52,600 nucleotides of DNA from Photobacterium chitinilyticum (GTDB taxonomy: Bacteria > Pseudomonadota > Gammaproteobacteria > Enterobacterales > Vibrionaceae): assembly GCF_004104355.1 (NCBI RefSeq), contig NZ_RJLM01000020.1:1-52600 (forward strand). The letters are read 5' to 3'. A model generated the notes under the pieces. The model was not told where the DNA came from, ran no database searches, and saw only the letters and a list, made by a program, of their open reading frames with translations. Both the position numbers and the translations under genes were made by a program. This document shows positions 1 through 10,175 of this stretch, in pieces; position 1 is the stretch's first letter; every line of letters begins with the position of its first letter.

Positions 1-39
1 CATAAGGAACGGCTCAATGAATACTGACTTCAAAACTGC

Positions 40-55
40 TCTTGCCGAAGCAAGA
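40..55 (-). other. UUCG-tetraloop hairpin in the rRNA leader
   Basis: In RNA sense the sequence is TCTTGC-TTCG-GCAAGA, a perfect 6-bp stem closed by the very stable C(UUCG)G tetraloop. It lies between boxA and the expected 16S start, where leader sequences pair and RNase III processing occurs. Its role as a folding or processing element is inferred from position. Confidence 0.6.
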
Positions 56-267
56 AGTAATTTTAAAGCTATTATCGTTGTTCTTTTCATAATGAGAAGA
101 GAACGATAATGAATTGACTGTGCCAAAATAACTTGCGCTATTTTGTATTGGTCACTCAGTTCATTGATAAATCTTTCGACTTAACTCTTTCACGAGTGCC
201 CACACAGATTGCATGGTCAAATTGTTAAAGAACGTTTAGCTAACACTTGGTGTTGGCTAGGCTGCGT

Positions 268-295
268 ATGTTACGCGCCTCTAATTTTAAGTCAA
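268..295 (-). promoter_or_regulatory. rrn P2 promoter
   Basis: On the minus strand a -35 TTGACT (290-295) and a -10 TAACAT (268-273) are separated by 16 bp and followed by a GC-containing start region, the layout of the constitutive second promoter of rRNA operons. It lies about 130 bp downstream of P1 and about 35 bp upstream of boxA. Confidence 0.7.
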
Positions 296-396
296 GGAGT
301 TTTTTTTGAATTTCTCAAAACCGCTTCCTGACTGGCTTCAACAAAGCAAAAGGTTAAATTTTAACGCTTTCGACCTATTCACTGAAGAGGCTGGCC

Positions 397-424
397 ATTC
401 TATGCAATTTAAAAAGAGTGTCAA
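397..424 (-). promoter_or_regulatory. rrn P1 promoter
   Basis: On the minus strand a consensus -35 TTGACA (419-424) and a -10 TAGAAT (397-402) have the 16-bp spacing typical of rrn P1. A GC-rich discriminator (GGCC, 393-396) follows, the feature linked to stringent (ppGpp/DksA) control in the family. The AT-rich block upstream (about 425-450) is in the place of an UP element, and Fis sites would lie at 450-560; neither is proven here. Confidence 0.8.
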
Positions 425-723
425 GCACCTTTCTTAAAGTGTTTTTTGGAATCACCAGTTACCTACAAGTTATACACAGCTTGCAAATAGCTTGCTAAGT
501 ATCGTTGTTCCTTGTTGGTGAGGCAGCATTATAGGGAGAAAGGGAGATATAACAATTGAATTGTTGCTCTTTTTCACCGAATGCTCACAATTCAACCCAT
601 AAGCCATAAAAATGACAATAAATACACCCACCCAAACACTCAAAACGAAGTATCAAAACTCATTACAGTAGATTAAGCGTAGTCAATAATAGGAAGCCTT
701 GATCTTATTTTAGAGAATTCGTG
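425..723. other. Non-coding region upstream of rrn P1
   Basis: No plausible gene is seen. The part next to P1 is the usual place for UP-element and Fis sites. A perfect match to the DnaA-box consensus TTATNCACA lies at 470-478 (TTATACACA), about 46 bp upstream of the P1 -35. The rest, 560-720, is AT-rich and I see nothing further in it before the cys operon terminator. Confidence 0.5.
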
Positions 724-748
724 AAAAAAGGCAGCCAATAGCTGCCTT
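724..748 (-). terminator. Rho-independent terminator of the cysG-cysQ operon
   Basis: On the minus strand AAGGCAGC and GCTGCCTT form an 8-bp stem around a 5-nt loop, followed by a run of T. It lies 26 bp after the cysQ stop codon and separates the cys operon from the rRNA operon read in the same direction. Confidence 0.85.
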
Positions 749-773
749 AATATTATTGCAATAACAATCACTA

Positions 774-1514
774 TTAAATGGAGACAATAAAGTAAGGGTT
801 CAGTAACTCTTCACGATGATAACTGAGGATTTCTCCCGAAAACTGTTTTACTGTCGCTCCCGCACTTTCAGCAATACATTGTCCAGCGGCAGTATCCCAC
901 ATCATTGTAGGGCCTAAACGGGGGTAATATTGCGCACGCCCTTCAGCAACCAAACAAAACTTTAGCGATGAACCAACCTCGGTCATCTTATGCTCCCCAA
1001 GTTGCTCTAGGTAACTTGCCATATCTGGGCTAGGGTGAGAACGACTCCCGACAATAGTTGGAACAGTTGCAGGCCGAGTCTTAATCTGATCTCGACCGGC
1101 TTTAGTCTGAAGCCAAGCCTTTTCACTATCACCTAGCCATGTCTTATCCAATGCTGGCGCATGAACAACCGCTAAGGTTGGCTTACCATTCTCTATCAAA
1201 GCAATGTTAACGGTAAACTCACCATTCTGACGCAAAAACTCTTTAGTTCCATCTAAAGGATCCACCAGCCAAAATGATGTCCAATGCTCTCTTTCAGGCC
1301 AAGGAGTATGAGCAGACTCTTCTGAGAGAATAGGGATATCTGGCGTCAGCGCTTTTAGCTGCTCAACAATAATCGCATTGGCAACGAGGTCAGCTTCTGT
1401 TACTGGACTGCTATCAGCCTTCTCGGCAACTTGAACGTTACCATGATAGCGCTCCATGATAGCCACTCCGGCTTCAAGCGCTATGCCATAAATTGATTCG
1501 AGTAGAGTACTCAC
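774..1514 (-). CDS. cysQ: 3'(2'),5'-bisphosphate nucleotidase CysQ
   Basis: CysQ removes the 3'-phosphate from PAP, the by-product of PAPS reduction, and so keeps the sulfate pathway from being product-inhibited. The 246-residue length equals that of E. coli CysQ. The inositol-monophosphatase fold is marked by the metal-binding EES at about 65-67, DPLDGT at 85-90 and the second metal motif WDTAAG at 206-211. It is the last gene of the leftward cys operon, 18 bp after cysC and directly before a terminator. Placement beside cysC, which makes PAPS, fits its role. All catalytic motifs are intact. Confidence 0.95.
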   Translation of the reverse strand: MSTLLESIYGIALEAGVAIMERYHGNVQVAEKADSSPVTEADLVANAIIVEQLKALTPDIPILSEESAHTPWPEREHWTSFWLVDPLDGTKEFLRQNGEFTVNIALIENGKPTLAVVHAPALDKTWLGDSEKAWLQTKAGRDQIKTRPATVPTIVGSRSHPSPDMASYLEQLGEHKMTEVGSSLKFCLVAEGRAQYYPRLGPTMMWDTAAGQCIAESAGATVKQFSGEILSYHREELLNPYFIVSI

Positions 1515-1532
1515 TCGTGGCGACTCCTTTGA

Positions 1533-2153
1533 TTAGCGGATGATATGACGTTGTTTCAACGACTCCAAACACAGCTCAACTAACTCTGTTATCGATACCT
1601 CTCCAGCCGGCAGATGGATTTCTGGAGAATCCGGAGCCTGATATTCAGAATCAATCCCTGTAAACTGCTTAATTTCACCTGCCCGTGCTTTCTTATACAA
1701 GCCCTTTGGATCACGCTTCTCACATTCTGCTAGCGGCGTATCGACAAAGACTTCTAGAAATTCGCCTTCCGGCAATAAGTCACGAACCAACTGACGCTCC
1801 TGACGATGAGGAGAAATAAATGCACTCAAGACAATCAGACCCGCGTCAGCCATTAATTTGGCCACTTCACCTATTCGTCGAATATTCTCACGTCGATCTT
1901 CAGTCGAAAACCCAAGGTCACGGCATAACCCATGCCTGACATTATCACCATCCAGCAAATAGGTATGATGTCCCAACTCAGCAAGTCGGGATTCCAGAGC
2001 ACCAGCTACTGTTGATTTTCCCGCACCACTCAAGCCGGTAAACCACATAACACAAGGTTTCTGCTTCTTCTGTTGAGCACGGAAGGCCTTATCTGTCTGA
2101 TGGCGATGCCATACAACATTCTCATCACCATGAGATTGAACTGTGGCTGTCAT
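1533..2153 (-). CDS. cysC: Adenylylsulfate (APS) kinase CysC
   Basis: CysC phosphorylates APS to PAPS with ATP, the second activation step of sulfate assimilation. The protein has 206 residues (E. coli 201). A Walker A loop GLSGAGKST sits at 40-48, and the DGDNVRHGL motif that binds APS follows at about 68-76. The FISPHRQER and [21 protein letters not shown] segments characteristic of the family are both present. It lies 38 bp after the SLC13 permease and 18 bp before cysQ, so co-transcription is very likely. No defects are seen. Confidence 0.96.
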   Translation of the reverse strand: MTATVQSHGDENVVWHRHQTDKAFRAQQKKQKPCVMWFTGLSGAGKSTVAGALESRLAELGHHTYLLDGDNVRHGLCRDLGFSTEDRRENIRRIGEVAKLMADAGLIVLSAFISPHRQERQLVRDLLPEGEFLEVFVDTPLAECEKRDPKGLYKKARAGEIKQFTGIDSEYQAPDSPEIHLPAGEVSITELVELCLESLKQRHIIR

Positions 2154-2191
2154 AATAAACTCCGTTTCATGACGTACTATTTAAAATCGCA

Positions 2192-3919
2192 TTAAAAAGG
2201 AAATAGTCGAGGGATCAACGCAAGTACAACCACTGAGTACACAATGGATATAGGTAATCCTACTCGCAGGTAATCAATTAACTTGTAGTTCCCTACGCTA
2301 TAGACCAACAAATTGGTCTGATAGCCATAAGGAGATATAAAACTGGCACTAGCTCCAAACAAGATAGCCATAATAAAAGGCATCGGATCAGCGCCATAAC
2401 TCACCGCCAAGCTGTATGCGATGGGAAACGACAGAGCAGCTGCGGCATTATTGGTAACCAATTCAGTAAGGATAAGAGTCAACAGATACACAGCGACTAA
2501 CGCCCCGTAGATCCCCCAGTCGTCGAATGAAGTCATCAGCATATTACCCATTCGCTCAGACAAGCCGCTGGAAATCATCAACTGAGCCAATGACAACGCA
2601 GAACCTACAATCACAACAATATCGACAGGAAAGCGCCGTCGGATTTCTGCGAAAGAGATAATACCGGTGACTACCAATATAAGAAGATAAGCGGCAAGCC
2701 CATTAATAATGGGGAAGACTTCAAGCAATGCTGCTGCTATCACACCCATAAACCCAACTAAAACACTTAAACTCTTGCTACTATCTAGGCGAGCGCTGGA
2801 ATCCAGCCCGTTAACCAGGACAAACTCTCGATTGAGCTGCTGTTTTTTATCATTAAACGTTTTACCTGGTACAACGACCAATGTATCACCGGCATGCAGC
2901 TCTATATTACCAAGCCCTCCCCCCAAGCGTTCATGGCCTCGACGAATAGCGACAACCACGGCATCAAAGCGCTCTCTGAAACGTACACTTTTAAGCGTTT
3001 TTCCACGGATACCAGCGGAATGACTGACGATCACTTCCAGCATCGACTGGCCATTAAGATGATGCTGACCGAATAGGTGCAAGCCATTTATTTCTTGCAA
3101 GGTGGTAACGCTTTCAATATCCCCGCAAAACAACAAACTATCACCAGCCATTAATCGGGTCTCGGGACATACCGGTGCAATTTTTTTACCGTTACGGATC
3201 ACCTCAGCCAAAAACAAGCGACGTAACGCCCGCAAACCATTTTCGGCGACTGTTTTACCGGCAAGCGGCGAACCACCTTCGATTCGGGCCTCAAGAAAAT
3301 AAGGCAAATCATCCTGGCTGTGATCATCATAGACAGGTAACAAATAACTGAGAGGGATTAAAATAATCAACCCAACCGCCAGTACTGCCAATCCAATAGA
3401 TGTTGGAGCAAAAAAGCCTAGACTTGGTAGACCGGCATCTTCAACGAAACTATTAATGATTAGATTTGTAGATGTACCAATCAGGGTGAGGGTTCCACCC
3501 AAAATCGCAGTATAAGAAAGAGGGATCAACAACCTTGACGGTGCATGGCGCTGGTTACGTTTGATTGCACCAATCAAAGACACAACCACAGCAGTGTTAT
3601 TGGTAAATGATGACAAAAACGCCGTCGATAAGCCTAGCTTAGCCACCACGCTAGACTGACCGCCTTGCGAAATCTGACGCCCGACCCAACTGATCAAGCG
3701 GGTTTTCTCCAAGGCAACGGAAACAAGGATAAGCAACACCAAGGTCAATAGTGATGAGTTAGTAAAGTTGCCTGCCAAGGTTGGCAAGTCAATCATTCCA
3801 ACCTGAAAACCGACAAAGGCCGCCCCGGCAAATAAATAAGCCGGCTTGATCCGTGTTGTCAGCAAACAGGTTACTATCACCATTAACATGGCAAGAACCA
3901 TTCCTTGTTCCCAACCCAT
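2192..3919 (-). CDS. SLC13-family permease with RCK_C domains, probable sulfate transporter
   Basis: A 575-residue membrane protein of the divalent-anion:sodium symporter (SLC13/ArsB-like) superfamily. The two half-repeats carry the family signatures FTNNTAVV with LIGTSTNLIINSF, and LVTNNAAAALSFPIA with SPYGYQTNLLV. Between them, at roughly 205-370, are two soluble TrkA-C (RCK_C) domains. I chose the ATG at 3919: a longer frame would overlap the end of cysN by about 85 bp, whereas this ATG lies 4 bp after the cysN stop, suggesting translational coupling. Sitting inside a cysD-N-x-C-Q operon, it probably imports sulfate, but the substrate is inferred from context only. Confidence 0.85.
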   Translation of the reverse strand: MGWEQGMVLAMLMVIVTCLLTTRIKPAYLFAGAAFVGFQVGMIDLPTLAGNFTNSSLLTLVLLILVSVALEKTRLISWVGRQISQGGQSSVVAKLGLSTAFLSSFTNNTAVVVSLIGAIKRNQRHAPSRLLIPLSYTAILGGTLTLIGTSTNLIINSFVEDAGLPSLGFFAPTSIGLAVLAVGLIILIPLSYLLPVYDDHSQDDLPYFLEARIEGGSPLAGKTVAENGLRALRRLFLAEVIRNGKKIAPVCPETRLMAGDSLLFCGDIESVTTLQEINGLHLFGQHHLNGQSMLEVIVSHSAGIRGKTLKSVRFRERFDAVVVAIRRGHERLGGGLGNIELHAGDTLVVVPGKTFNDKKQQLNREFVLVNGLDSSARLDSSKSLSVLVGFMGVIAAALLEVFPIINGLAAYLLILVVTGIISFAEIRRRFPVDIVVIVGSALSLAQLMISSGLSERMGNMLMTSFDDWGIYGALVAVYLLTLILTELVTNNAAAALSFPIAYSLAVSYGADPMPFIMAILFGASASFISPYGYQTNLLVYSVGNYKLIDYLRVGLPISIVYSVVVLALIPRLFPF

Positions 3920-3923
3920 GCTA

Positions 3924-5354
3924 TTATCCCAGTAGGTTACTGATATCTTTAGCACCCCAATGTGGGAAATGCTTACGGACCAATGCATTGAATTCAATTT
4001 CGAATGCACTGAATTGGCTTTCTTGTTGTTTGCCTACCTCAGCTAAAGCCTCGCGTACCATACCGGCCCCAACAGTTACGTTGGATAAGCGATCAATAAT
4101 AATGAAACCTCCGGTATCAACACTGTTTTGGTAAGCATCAACGGCAATCGCTTCATTAAACGTCACCTCACACAGACCAATACCATTAAGCGGTAGCGTG
4201 TCTACTGCGAAAGTATCCAGATTGTTGATATCGACCTGATGGCGAATAGCTTCAACTGAACCAACCGTTTTTTTGCCGGCTACTTTAATATCGTACTGAC
4301 GGCCAGTTTCCAGTGGTGCTTCAGCCATCCATACAATATCCGCCAGCAAGTGGTTGCTCAGTGGAACATTATCACCGGCGGAAACAATCGTATCACCACG
4401 GCTGATGTCGATTTCATCAGCCAAGGTTAATGTTACCGCCTGACCTGGATGAGCTTCAGGTAAATCACCATCAAAAGTTACAATGCGATCAATAGTAGAA
4501 GTTTTACCCGAAGGTAGCGCTTTGATCTTATCGCCGGCCTTTACGATCCCAGAGGCAATCGTGCCGGCAAAGCCTCGGAAATCTAAATTAGGACGATTGA
4601 CATACTGTACAGGGAAGCGGAAATCACCTGACTCTCGCTCCTGGCCAAAGTCGACGTCTTCGAGTAGCGTCAGCAATGAATCACCATCATACCAAGGCGT
4701 TTTATCACTCAATCCAACAACGTTATCGCCCTCAAGAGCAGAAAGCGGCACCAACTTAATATCAAGTTCAGCATTAAGCTTCTCGGCAAACGATAAATAT
4801 TCATCACGAATGGACTCAAAACGTTCTTGCTGGTAATCCACCAAGTCCATTTTGTTAATGGCTACCACAAAATGGCGAATACCCAATAAGCTGGCGATAT
4901 AAGAATGGCGACGCGTTTGGTCTAATACCCCTTTACGAGCATCAATTAGGATAACCGCAACATCGCAGGTCGATGCGCCTGTAGCCATATTTCGAGTGTA
5001 CTGTTCGTGCCCGGGGGTATCAGCAATAATGAATTTACGTTTCTTGGTCGAAAAATAACGGTAAGCAACATCAATAGTGATGCCCTGCTCACGTTCGGCC
5101 TGGAGGCCATCAACGAGCAGTGCGAGATCAGGTTTGTCACCCGTAGTGCCTACTTTCTGGCTATCGGTATGAATTGCCGCCAACTGATCTTCATAAATCT
5201 GGTGAGAATCATGAAGCAAGCGACCAATCAATGTACTCTTGCCATCATCAACAGAACCGCAGGTCAAAAAACGAAGCAGCGATTTATTATGGTGCTGGTC
5301 AAGGTAAGCTTCTATGCCTAGCTCAGCCACTTGTTGTTCAATAAGACTGTTCAT
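3924..5354 (-). CDS. cysN: Sulfate adenylyltransferase subunit 1 (GTPase) CysN
   Basis: CysN is the GTPase subunit of ATP sulfurylase; GTP hydrolysis drives CysD to form APS from sulfate and ATP. The 476 residues match the usual length (E. coli 475). Elongation-factor-like G motifs are in order: G1 GSVDDGKST at 33-41, G3 DTPGH at 112-116 and G4 NKMD at 167-170. Domains II and III of the EF-Tu fold follow. There is no fused CysC domain, consistent with a separate cysC two genes on. It lies 10 bp after cysD. Confidence 0.97.
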   Translation of the reverse strand: MNSLIEQQVAELGIEAYLDQHHNKSLLRFLTCGSVDDGKSTLIGRLLHDSHQIYEDQLAAIHTDSQKVGTTGDKPDLALLVDGLQAEREQGITIDVAYRYFSTKKRKFIIADTPGHEQYTRNMATGASTCDVAVILIDARKGVLDQTRRHSYIASLLGIRHFVVAINKMDLVDYQQERFESIRDEYLSFAEKLNAELDIKLVPLSALEGDNVVGLSDKTPWYDGDSLLTLLEDVDFGQERESGDFRFPVQYVNRPNLDFRGFAGTIASGIVKAGDKIKALPSGKTSTIDRIVTFDGDLPEAHPGQAVTLTLADEIDISRGDTIVSAGDNVPLSNHLLADIVWMAEAPLETGRQYDIKVAGKKTVGSVEAIRHQVDINNLDTFAVDTLPLNGIGLCEVTFNEAIAVDAYQNSVDTGGFIIIDRLSNVTVGAGMVREALAEVGKQQESQFSAFEIEFNALVRKHFPHWGAKDISNLLG

Positions 5355-5364
5355 GTATCTTTCC

Positions 5365-6273
5365 TTAGAAGTAACCTTGACGCTTTTTCAATTCCATCGA
5401 GCCTGACTGATCGTGATCAATCGCCCGTCCCTGACGCTCACTCGATGTTGCCACCAGCATCTCTTCAATAATGCCCGGCAGAGTAGTGGCCTCAGATTCA
5501 ATGGCACCTGTCAGCGGATAGCATCCCAATGTACGGAAACGCACACTCTTGTGCTCAATTTTCTCACCCGCTTGCAGTTCCATACGATCATCGTCCACCA
5601 TGATCAACATGCCATCACGGTCAACAACCGGACGCACCTCAGAAAGGTACAGCGGCACAATCTCAATACCTTCTAAATAGATGTACTGCCAGATATCCAG
5701 CTCAGTCCAGTTTGATAACGGGAAGACACGGATACTTTCGCCTTTGTTTATTTGGCCGTTGTAGGTTTTCCAAAGCTCTGGACGCTGGTTTTTCGGATCC
5801 CAGGTATGGTTTTTGTCGCGGAATGAATAAACCCGTTCTTTGGCTCGCGACTTTTCTTCGTCACGTCGCGCCCCACCGAAGGCGGCATCAAAACCATACT
5901 TATTCAGAGCCTGCTTCAGACCCTGAGTTTTCATGATATCAGTGTGCTTGGAAGAGCCATGTTTGAAGGGACTGATCCCCATCGCCATGCCTTCCGGGTT
6001 TTTATGTACCAGCAAATCAAAGCCGTATTTTTCCGCGGTGCGATCGCGAAACTCGATCATCTCACGGAATTTCCAGTCGGTATCCACATGCAGAAGAGGG
6101 AATGGGATCTTGCCCGGATAGAACGCTTTGCGGGCAAGGTGCAGCATAACCGATGAATCTTTCCCGATGGAATACATCATCACAGGGTTATCGAACTCAG
6201 CAGCGACTTCGCGGATAATATGAATACTCTCCGCTTCTAGCTGCTTGAGGTGGGTTAAACGTTTAGGGTCCAT
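5365..6273 (-). CDS. cysD: Sulfate adenylyltransferase subunit 2 CysD
   Basis: CysD is the catalytic subunit of ATP sulfurylase and transfers AMP from ATP to sulfate. A PP-loop pyrophosphatase motif SIGKDSS lies at 35-41 and the conserved [15 protein letters not shown] segment in the middle. I start at the inner ATG at 6273: it gives 302 residues, the E. coli length, begins [15 protein letters not shown] as in homologues, and has a GGAGAG ribosome site at the right distance, whereas an ATG 12 bp upstream has none and lies within that site. The gap to cysG is 13 bp. Confidence 0.96.
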   Translation of the reverse strand: MDPKRLTHLKQLEAESIHIIREVAAEFDNPVMMYSIGKDSSVMLHLARKAFYPGKIPFPLLHVDTDWKFREMIEFRDRTAEKYGFDLLVHKNPEGMAMGISPFKHGSSKHTDIMKTQGLKQALNKYGFDAAFGGARRDEEKSRAKERVYSFRDKNHTWDPKNQRPELWKTYNGQINKGESIRVFPLSNWTELDIWQYIYLEGIEIVPLYLSEVRPVVDRDGMLIMVDDDRMELQAGEKIEHKSVRFRTLGCYPLTGAIESEATTLPGIIEEMLVATSSERQGRAIDHDQSGSMELKKRQGYF

Positions 6274-6286
6274 CACTCTCTCCATA

Positions 6287-7720
6287 CTATGCCAGCTTCA
6301 CAACAGCAGGCTGCTGCGGTTGCTGTTCCTGCTTTCCGAACCAATGTAGTTTTTCTGATAAATTCACCACTTCCCCGATCACAATCAATGAGGGTGAAGC
6401 AGCATGTTGAGCTAATGTAGTCAGCTCACCGAGCTGACCTTTCAAGACTTTCTGAGACTTCTGGGTACCACGTTCAATAATGGCAACAGGCGTATCAGCC
6501 GCCCGACCGTGGCCGAGTAATTGTTCTTGGATATGACTGGATTTCATCAGCCCCATATAAATCACCAAGGTTTGCTTACCGCGAGCCAAAGTTGACCAAT
6601 CCAATTGATCACCATCAGGTTTAAGATGGCCGGTAATAAACATTGCAGTTTGGGCGTAATCACGGTGTGTTAGCGGAATACCCGCGTAGGCGGTTGCGCC
6701 AGCTGCTGCCGTAATACCCGGCACGACCTGAAACGGAATACCGGCATCAAACAAGACTTCCAGCTCTTCACCACCACGGCCAAAGACAAATGGATCACCA
6801 CCTTTAAGCCGCACTACCCGGTTGCCTTGTTCAGCATAACGAACAATAAGCTGATTCGTTGCTTCCTGCGGTACACTATGAAAACCGGCTTTTTTTCCGA
6901 CACAGACCAGTTCAGCATCACGGCGAACTAACTCCATCACTTCATCAGAAACCAAGTAATCGTAGAGCACAACATCGGCCTGTTGCATGAGTTGCAAGGC
7001 TCGTAATGTAAGCAGCCCTGCATCGCCAGGCCCTGCGCCAATCAAAGCCACTTGCCCTTGAGGCAAAGTCTGCTGTTGCACTCGCTGCTGTGCCTGCAGT
7101 GATAAGGAAACCAGTTCCTGCTCGGCTTCTTTTTCCTGGCCTGAAGCAACAAGCTTGGAGAATTGCCCGTCAAAGGCTTGCTCCCAAAAGTATCGACGCG
7201 CCGTAACAGATGACACCGTTTGGGCTAGTCGCTCGCGGAACCGCCCTGCAATATTGGCCATCCGACCAAGATGCTGGGGTAATAGCGCTTCTAATTTTTC
7301 GCGAATTAATCGAGCAAGGACAGGCGCCTTACCCGAAGAAGAAATGGCAACGATGATAGGCGAACGATCAACAATAGAGGGCACAATAAAACTGCAACGC
7401 TGAGTATCATCAACCACATTCACCATCACCTGTCGTTGATTGGCTGACTGATACACCAAAGCATTCACCGCCTTACGGTCTGTCGCGGCAATGGCCAAGA
7501 AGATGCCGTCTAAATCTGACGGTACAAACTCTTCGGCCAGATACTTGATACGTCCCGCCTGCAGGGCTTGCTGGAAATCATCATTGAGCTCACGGGCAAT
7601 CACTCGCACATCAGCCCCTGCCTTTAATAGCATACGGGTTTTACGCCATGCGACATCACTGCCCCCGACGACCAAACAAGGTCGACGTCTTATGTCTGCA
7701 AAAATTGGCAAGTAATCCAT
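6287..7720 (-). CDS. cysG: Siroheme synthase CysG (multifunctional)
   Basis: CysG makes siroheme, the cofactor of the sulfite reductase encoded at 15249-16940, from uroporphyrinogen III. The N-terminal half is the NAD-dependent dehydrogenase/ferrochelatase (Rossmann motif [11 protein letters not shown] at 17-27). The C-terminal half, from about residue 225, is the SAM-dependent uroporphyrinogen methyltransferase, with [27 protein letters not shown] and VVPGITAA. At 477 residues it is slightly longer than E. coli CysG (457), mostly through a Gln-rich tail. It is the first gene of the leftward cys operon. Confidence 0.96.
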   Translation of the reverse strand: MDYLPIFADIRRRPCLVVGGSDVAWRKTRMLLKAGADVRVIARELNDDFQQALQAGRIKYLAEEFVPSDLDGIFLAIAATDRKAVNALVYQSANQRQVMVNVVDDTQRCSFIVPSIVDRSPIIVAISSSGKAPVLARLIREKLEALLPQHLGRMANIAGRFRERLAQTVSSVTARRYFWEQAFDGQFSKLVASGQEKEAEQELVSLSLQAQQRVQQQTLPQGQVALIGAGPGDAGLLTLRALQLMQQADVVLYDYLVSDEVMELVRRDAELVCVGKKAGFHSVPQEATNQLIVRYAEQGNRVVRLKGGDPFVFGRGGEELEVLFDAGIPFQVVPGITAAAGATAYAGIPLTHRDYAQTAMFITGHLKPDGDQLDWSTLARGKQTLVIYMGLMKSSHIQEQLLGHGRAADTPVAIIERGTQKSQKVLKGQLGELTTLAQHAASPSLIVIGEVVNLSEKLHWFGKQEQQPQQPAVVKLA

Positions 7721-7752
7721 TTACAGCGCCCTCGGTTCCTATAACTAATTGC

Positions 7753-7782
7753 ACTATAGTCGGGCTTGAATATTACCTGAAA
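7753..7782 (-). promoter_or_regulatory. Candidate promoter of the cysG-D-N-permease-C-Q operon
   Basis: On the minus strand a -10 TATAGT (7753-7758) lies 18 bp from a poor -35 TTTCAG (7777-7782), about 33 bp upstream of the cysG ATG. A weak -35 is usual for promoters that need an activator; in this pathway that would be CysB, but no CysB site can be proven by eye. A perfect 18-bp dyad overlaps the -35 (see the separate entry). Confidence 0.4.
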
Positions 7783-7795
7783 TTCTAAAATTTCA
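7778..7795. promoter_or_regulatory. Perfect dyad at the cysG promoter, possible operator
   Basis: TGAAATT-ctaa-AATTTCA is a perfect 7-bp inverted repeat overlapping the predicted -35 of the cysG promoter. Such a position suits a regulator that touches the -35 region. I do not recognise the motif as a known binding site, and AT-rich dyads do occur by chance. Confidence 0.35.
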
Positions 7796-8129
7796 TTTTT
7801 TATTCCAAAAAGTTTGGATGGCGTATATCTGAGGTGTATAGAAGAGCAATTATCGCTTCTGCTAATTAATCAGTCTTAAAAAAACAGTAATTACAGGCAA
7901 ATATAGCTTAGGTTCATAATTGCTCTAGGCGCACAGGGTTTAAGTTATGCTTTTTTTGTATTACTGAAAAATTCAGAGAAGATGAAATCATAAGCATAAT
8001 GAGATTTGCTTCGTCTTTCTGAGCAAAAAAACGAGATTCAGAACACAATAAGGTAACCAGTTCACGTAATACCGACATAATTTTTGATACCTTAAGCACG
8101 CTTTCCTGTTCAATACCCTGGAGAAAATC
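7796..8129. other. Intergenic region between divergent cysG and cpdB
   Basis: This is the remaining part of a 409-bp gap between divergent genes. It is AT-rich, holds no credible gene on either strand, and must contain the cpdB promoter. A ribosome site (CTGGAGAAAATC) precedes the cpdB ATG. I cannot place the cpdB promoter or a CRP site with confidence. Confidence 0.4.
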
Positions 8130-10091
8130 ATGAAACTATCTGCCAAGCCACTGTCTATTGCAGTACTTGGTGGCCTGCTGACTATGGCGGGTCCTGCCAC
8201 GGCTGAAACAATCAAGTTACGTATTTTGGAAACTACTGATATCCATACCAATGTAATGGATTACGACTACTACAAAGATAAGCCGACAAAGAAAACAGGC
8301 CTTGTCCGCACTGCCACGCTTGTCAAAAAAGCACGAGCTGAAGTGACTAACAGTGTCTTGGTCGATAACGGTGATTTGTTGCAGGGTAGCCCTATGGGTG
8401 ACTACATGGCAGCCAAAGGGATCAAAGCTGGCGAAATTCACCCCGTTTATAAAGCAATGAACCAACTAGATTATGATGTTGGCAACTTGGGTAACCATGA
8501 ATTCAACTATGGGTTGGACTTCCTGAAAACCTCGCTTAAAGGCGCAACTTTTCCTTACATCAACTCGAACGTGATTGACCTGAAGACAGGCAAAAACATG
8601 TTCACGCCTTACATTATCAAGCCGCATACCTTCAAAGATACCGATGGTGTAGAACACGAAATAAAAGTGGGTTATATCGGTTTTGTACCACCACAAATTC
8701 TGATCTGGGATAAAAAGAACCTGGAAGGCAAAGTCGAAGCGCTAGATATCAAGCAAGCAGCTGAGAAATTTGTTCCGCAAATGAAGGCAGAGGGGGCAGA
8801 CGTTATTGTCGCCATCCCTCACTCAGGCGTATCAGCAGATCCATATAAAGTCATGGCTGAAAACTCTGTTTACTACCTCACAGAAGTAGACGGTATCGAC
8901 GCCATTGCCTTTGGCCATTCTCATGCCGTTTTCCCAGGAAAAGATTTCGCCAATATTCCCAATACAGATCTTGAAAAAGGCACAATCAATGGTGTTGCCG
9001 CAGTAATGCCAGGCCGTTGGGGCGATCACCTTGGTGTGATGGATCTTGTTTTAGAAAAGGATGGAGAGCAGTGGGCGGTTACTGGGGCACAAACCGAAGC
9101 TCGCCCTATCTATGACAAATACAAGAAAGAAGCTCTTGTTGAAGCTGACGAGAAAATCGTTGCGGCTGTCAGCGACGATCACAAGGCGACCCGAGAATTT
9201 GTCAACCAGCCCATCGGCAAAGCTAGTGATGTGATGTACAGCTTCCTGGCGCTGGTTCAGGATGATCCGACCGTTCAGATCGTTAGCCTGGCCCAGAAAG
9301 ACTATGTCGAGCGCTTCATTCAGGGTGATCCGGATCTGGACGGCATTCCTGTTCTATCTGCCGCCGCACCATTCAAAGCAGGTGGCCGCGGTAACGATCC
9401 AGCCAACTTCACCGAGGTGGAATCCGGTCAACTGACTTTCCGTAATGCAGCCGATCTTTACCTGTACCCGAACACTTTGGTTGCGATGAAAGTAACCGGT
9501 AAAGAAGTTAAAGAATGGCTGGAGTGTTCTGCAGGCCAGTTCAACCAAATCAATCTAGACAGCATCGAGCAACAAGGACTGATCAACTGGGATGGTTTCC
9601 GCACCTATAACTTCGATGTCATTGATGGTGTTAACTACACCATTGATATCTCACAGCCGGCTCGTTATGACGGCAATTGTAAGCTGGTCAATGACAAAGC
9701 ATCACGAATTCAGAAGCTGACGTTCAACGGCAAGCCTGTTGAGCCGACTCAGGCATTCATCATTGCGACCAACAACTACCGAGCATACAGCGGTAAATTT
9801 GCAGGAACCGGTGAAAAATTCGTTGCCTTTGCTTCACCGGATGAGAACCGTACCGTTATTGCCGACTACATTAGTCGGATCAGCAAGGAAAAAGGCCTGG
9901 TAACACCAAGCGCCGACAACAACTGGTCCTTTGCTCCACTGAAAAGCGACAAAAAGCTCAATGTAACGTTCGAAACCTCGCCAAGCGACAAAGCAACACA
10001 GTTTATTAAAGACAAAGGTCAGTACCCAATGGAAAAAGTGGGTACGGACAAAGTTGGCTTTGCCGTTTACCGTATTGACCTGCAAAAATAG
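8130..10091 (+). CDS. cpdB: Periplasmic 2',3'-cyclic-nucleotide 2'-phosphodiesterase/3'-nucleotidase CpdB
   Basis: CpdB degrades 2',3'-cyclic nucleotides and 3'-nucleotides outside the cytoplasm, salvaging nucleosides and phosphate. A signal peptide ends at about residue 25 (GPATA/ET). The N-terminal metallophosphatase domain shows the metal ligands DIH (37-39), NGD (80-82), GNHEF (121-125) and later HSH. The C-terminal 5'-nucleotidase domain, from about residue 360, binds the base. At 653 residues it has the usual length (E. coli 647). A GGAG site precedes the ATG, and a strong terminator follows the gene, so it is probably transcribed alone. Confidence 0.95.
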   Translation: MKLSAKPLSIAVLGGLLTMAGPATAETIKLRILETTDIHTNVMDYDYYKDKPTKKTGLVRTATLVKKARAEVTNSVLVDNGDLLQGSPMGDYMAAKGIKAGEIHPVYKAMNQLDYDVGNLGNHEFNYGLDFLKTSLKGATFPYINSNVIDLKTGKNMFTPYIIKPHTFKDTDGVEHEIKVGYIGFVPPQILIWDKKNLEGKVEALDIKQAAEKFVPQMKAEGADVIVAIPHSGVSADPYKVMAENSVYYLTEVDGIDAIAFGHSHAVFPGKDFANIPNTDLEKGTINGVAAVMPGRWGDHLGVMDLVLEKDGEQWAVTGAQTEARPIYDKYKKEALVEADEKIVAAVSDDHKATREFVNQPIGKASDVMYSFLALVQDDPTVQIVSLAQKDYVERFIQGDPDLDGIPVLSAAAPFKAGGRGNDPANFTEVESGQLTFRNAADLYLYPNTLVAMKVTGKEVKEWLECSAGQFNQINLDSIEQQGLINWDGFRTYNFDVIDGVNYTIDISQPARYDGNCKLVNDKASRIQKLTFNGKPVEPTQAFIIATNNYRAYSGKFAGTGEKFVAFASPDENRTVIADYISRISKEKGLVTPSADNNWSFAPLKSDKKLNVTFETSPSDKATQFIKDKGQYPMEKVGTDKVGFAVYRIDLQK

Positions 10092-10116
10092 TTCCTGACA
10101 CTCCGTCACACCTAAC

Positions 10117-10146
10117 ATACCGCGGCTTAGTCCGCGGTATTTTTTT
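10117..10146 (+). terminator. Rho-independent terminator after cpdB
   Basis: ATACCGCGG and CCGCGGTAT form a 9-bp stem around a 6-nt loop, followed by a T run. It begins about 25 bp after the cpdB stop. Confidence 0.9.
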
Positions 10147-10175
10147 GCTATGATGGCTGCATAGACCAAAAACAA

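Larger units (their letters stand above)
1..390 (-). other. rRNA operon leader (upstream of 16S, gene itself outside window)
   Basis: Read on the minus strand, this is the transcribed leader of an rRNA operon. A boxA-type antitermination element (RNA sense CTTTAACAATTTGACC, about 215-232) is followed by the highly conserved CAATCTGTGTGGGCACTCG block (about 193-212) found in 16S leaders of enterobacteria and vibrios. BoxA recruits NusB-S10 so that the untranslated rRNA escapes Rho. The 16S gene should begin just left of base 1. A hairpin with a C(UUCG)G loop lies near the left edge. No protein is encoded here. Confidence 0.85.

Noticed and set aside
1-390. Whether the 16S rRNA gene itself is in the window
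   Set aside because: The first bases still belong to the leader; the mature 16S start (AGAGTTTGATC) is not found, so no rRNA gene is annotated.
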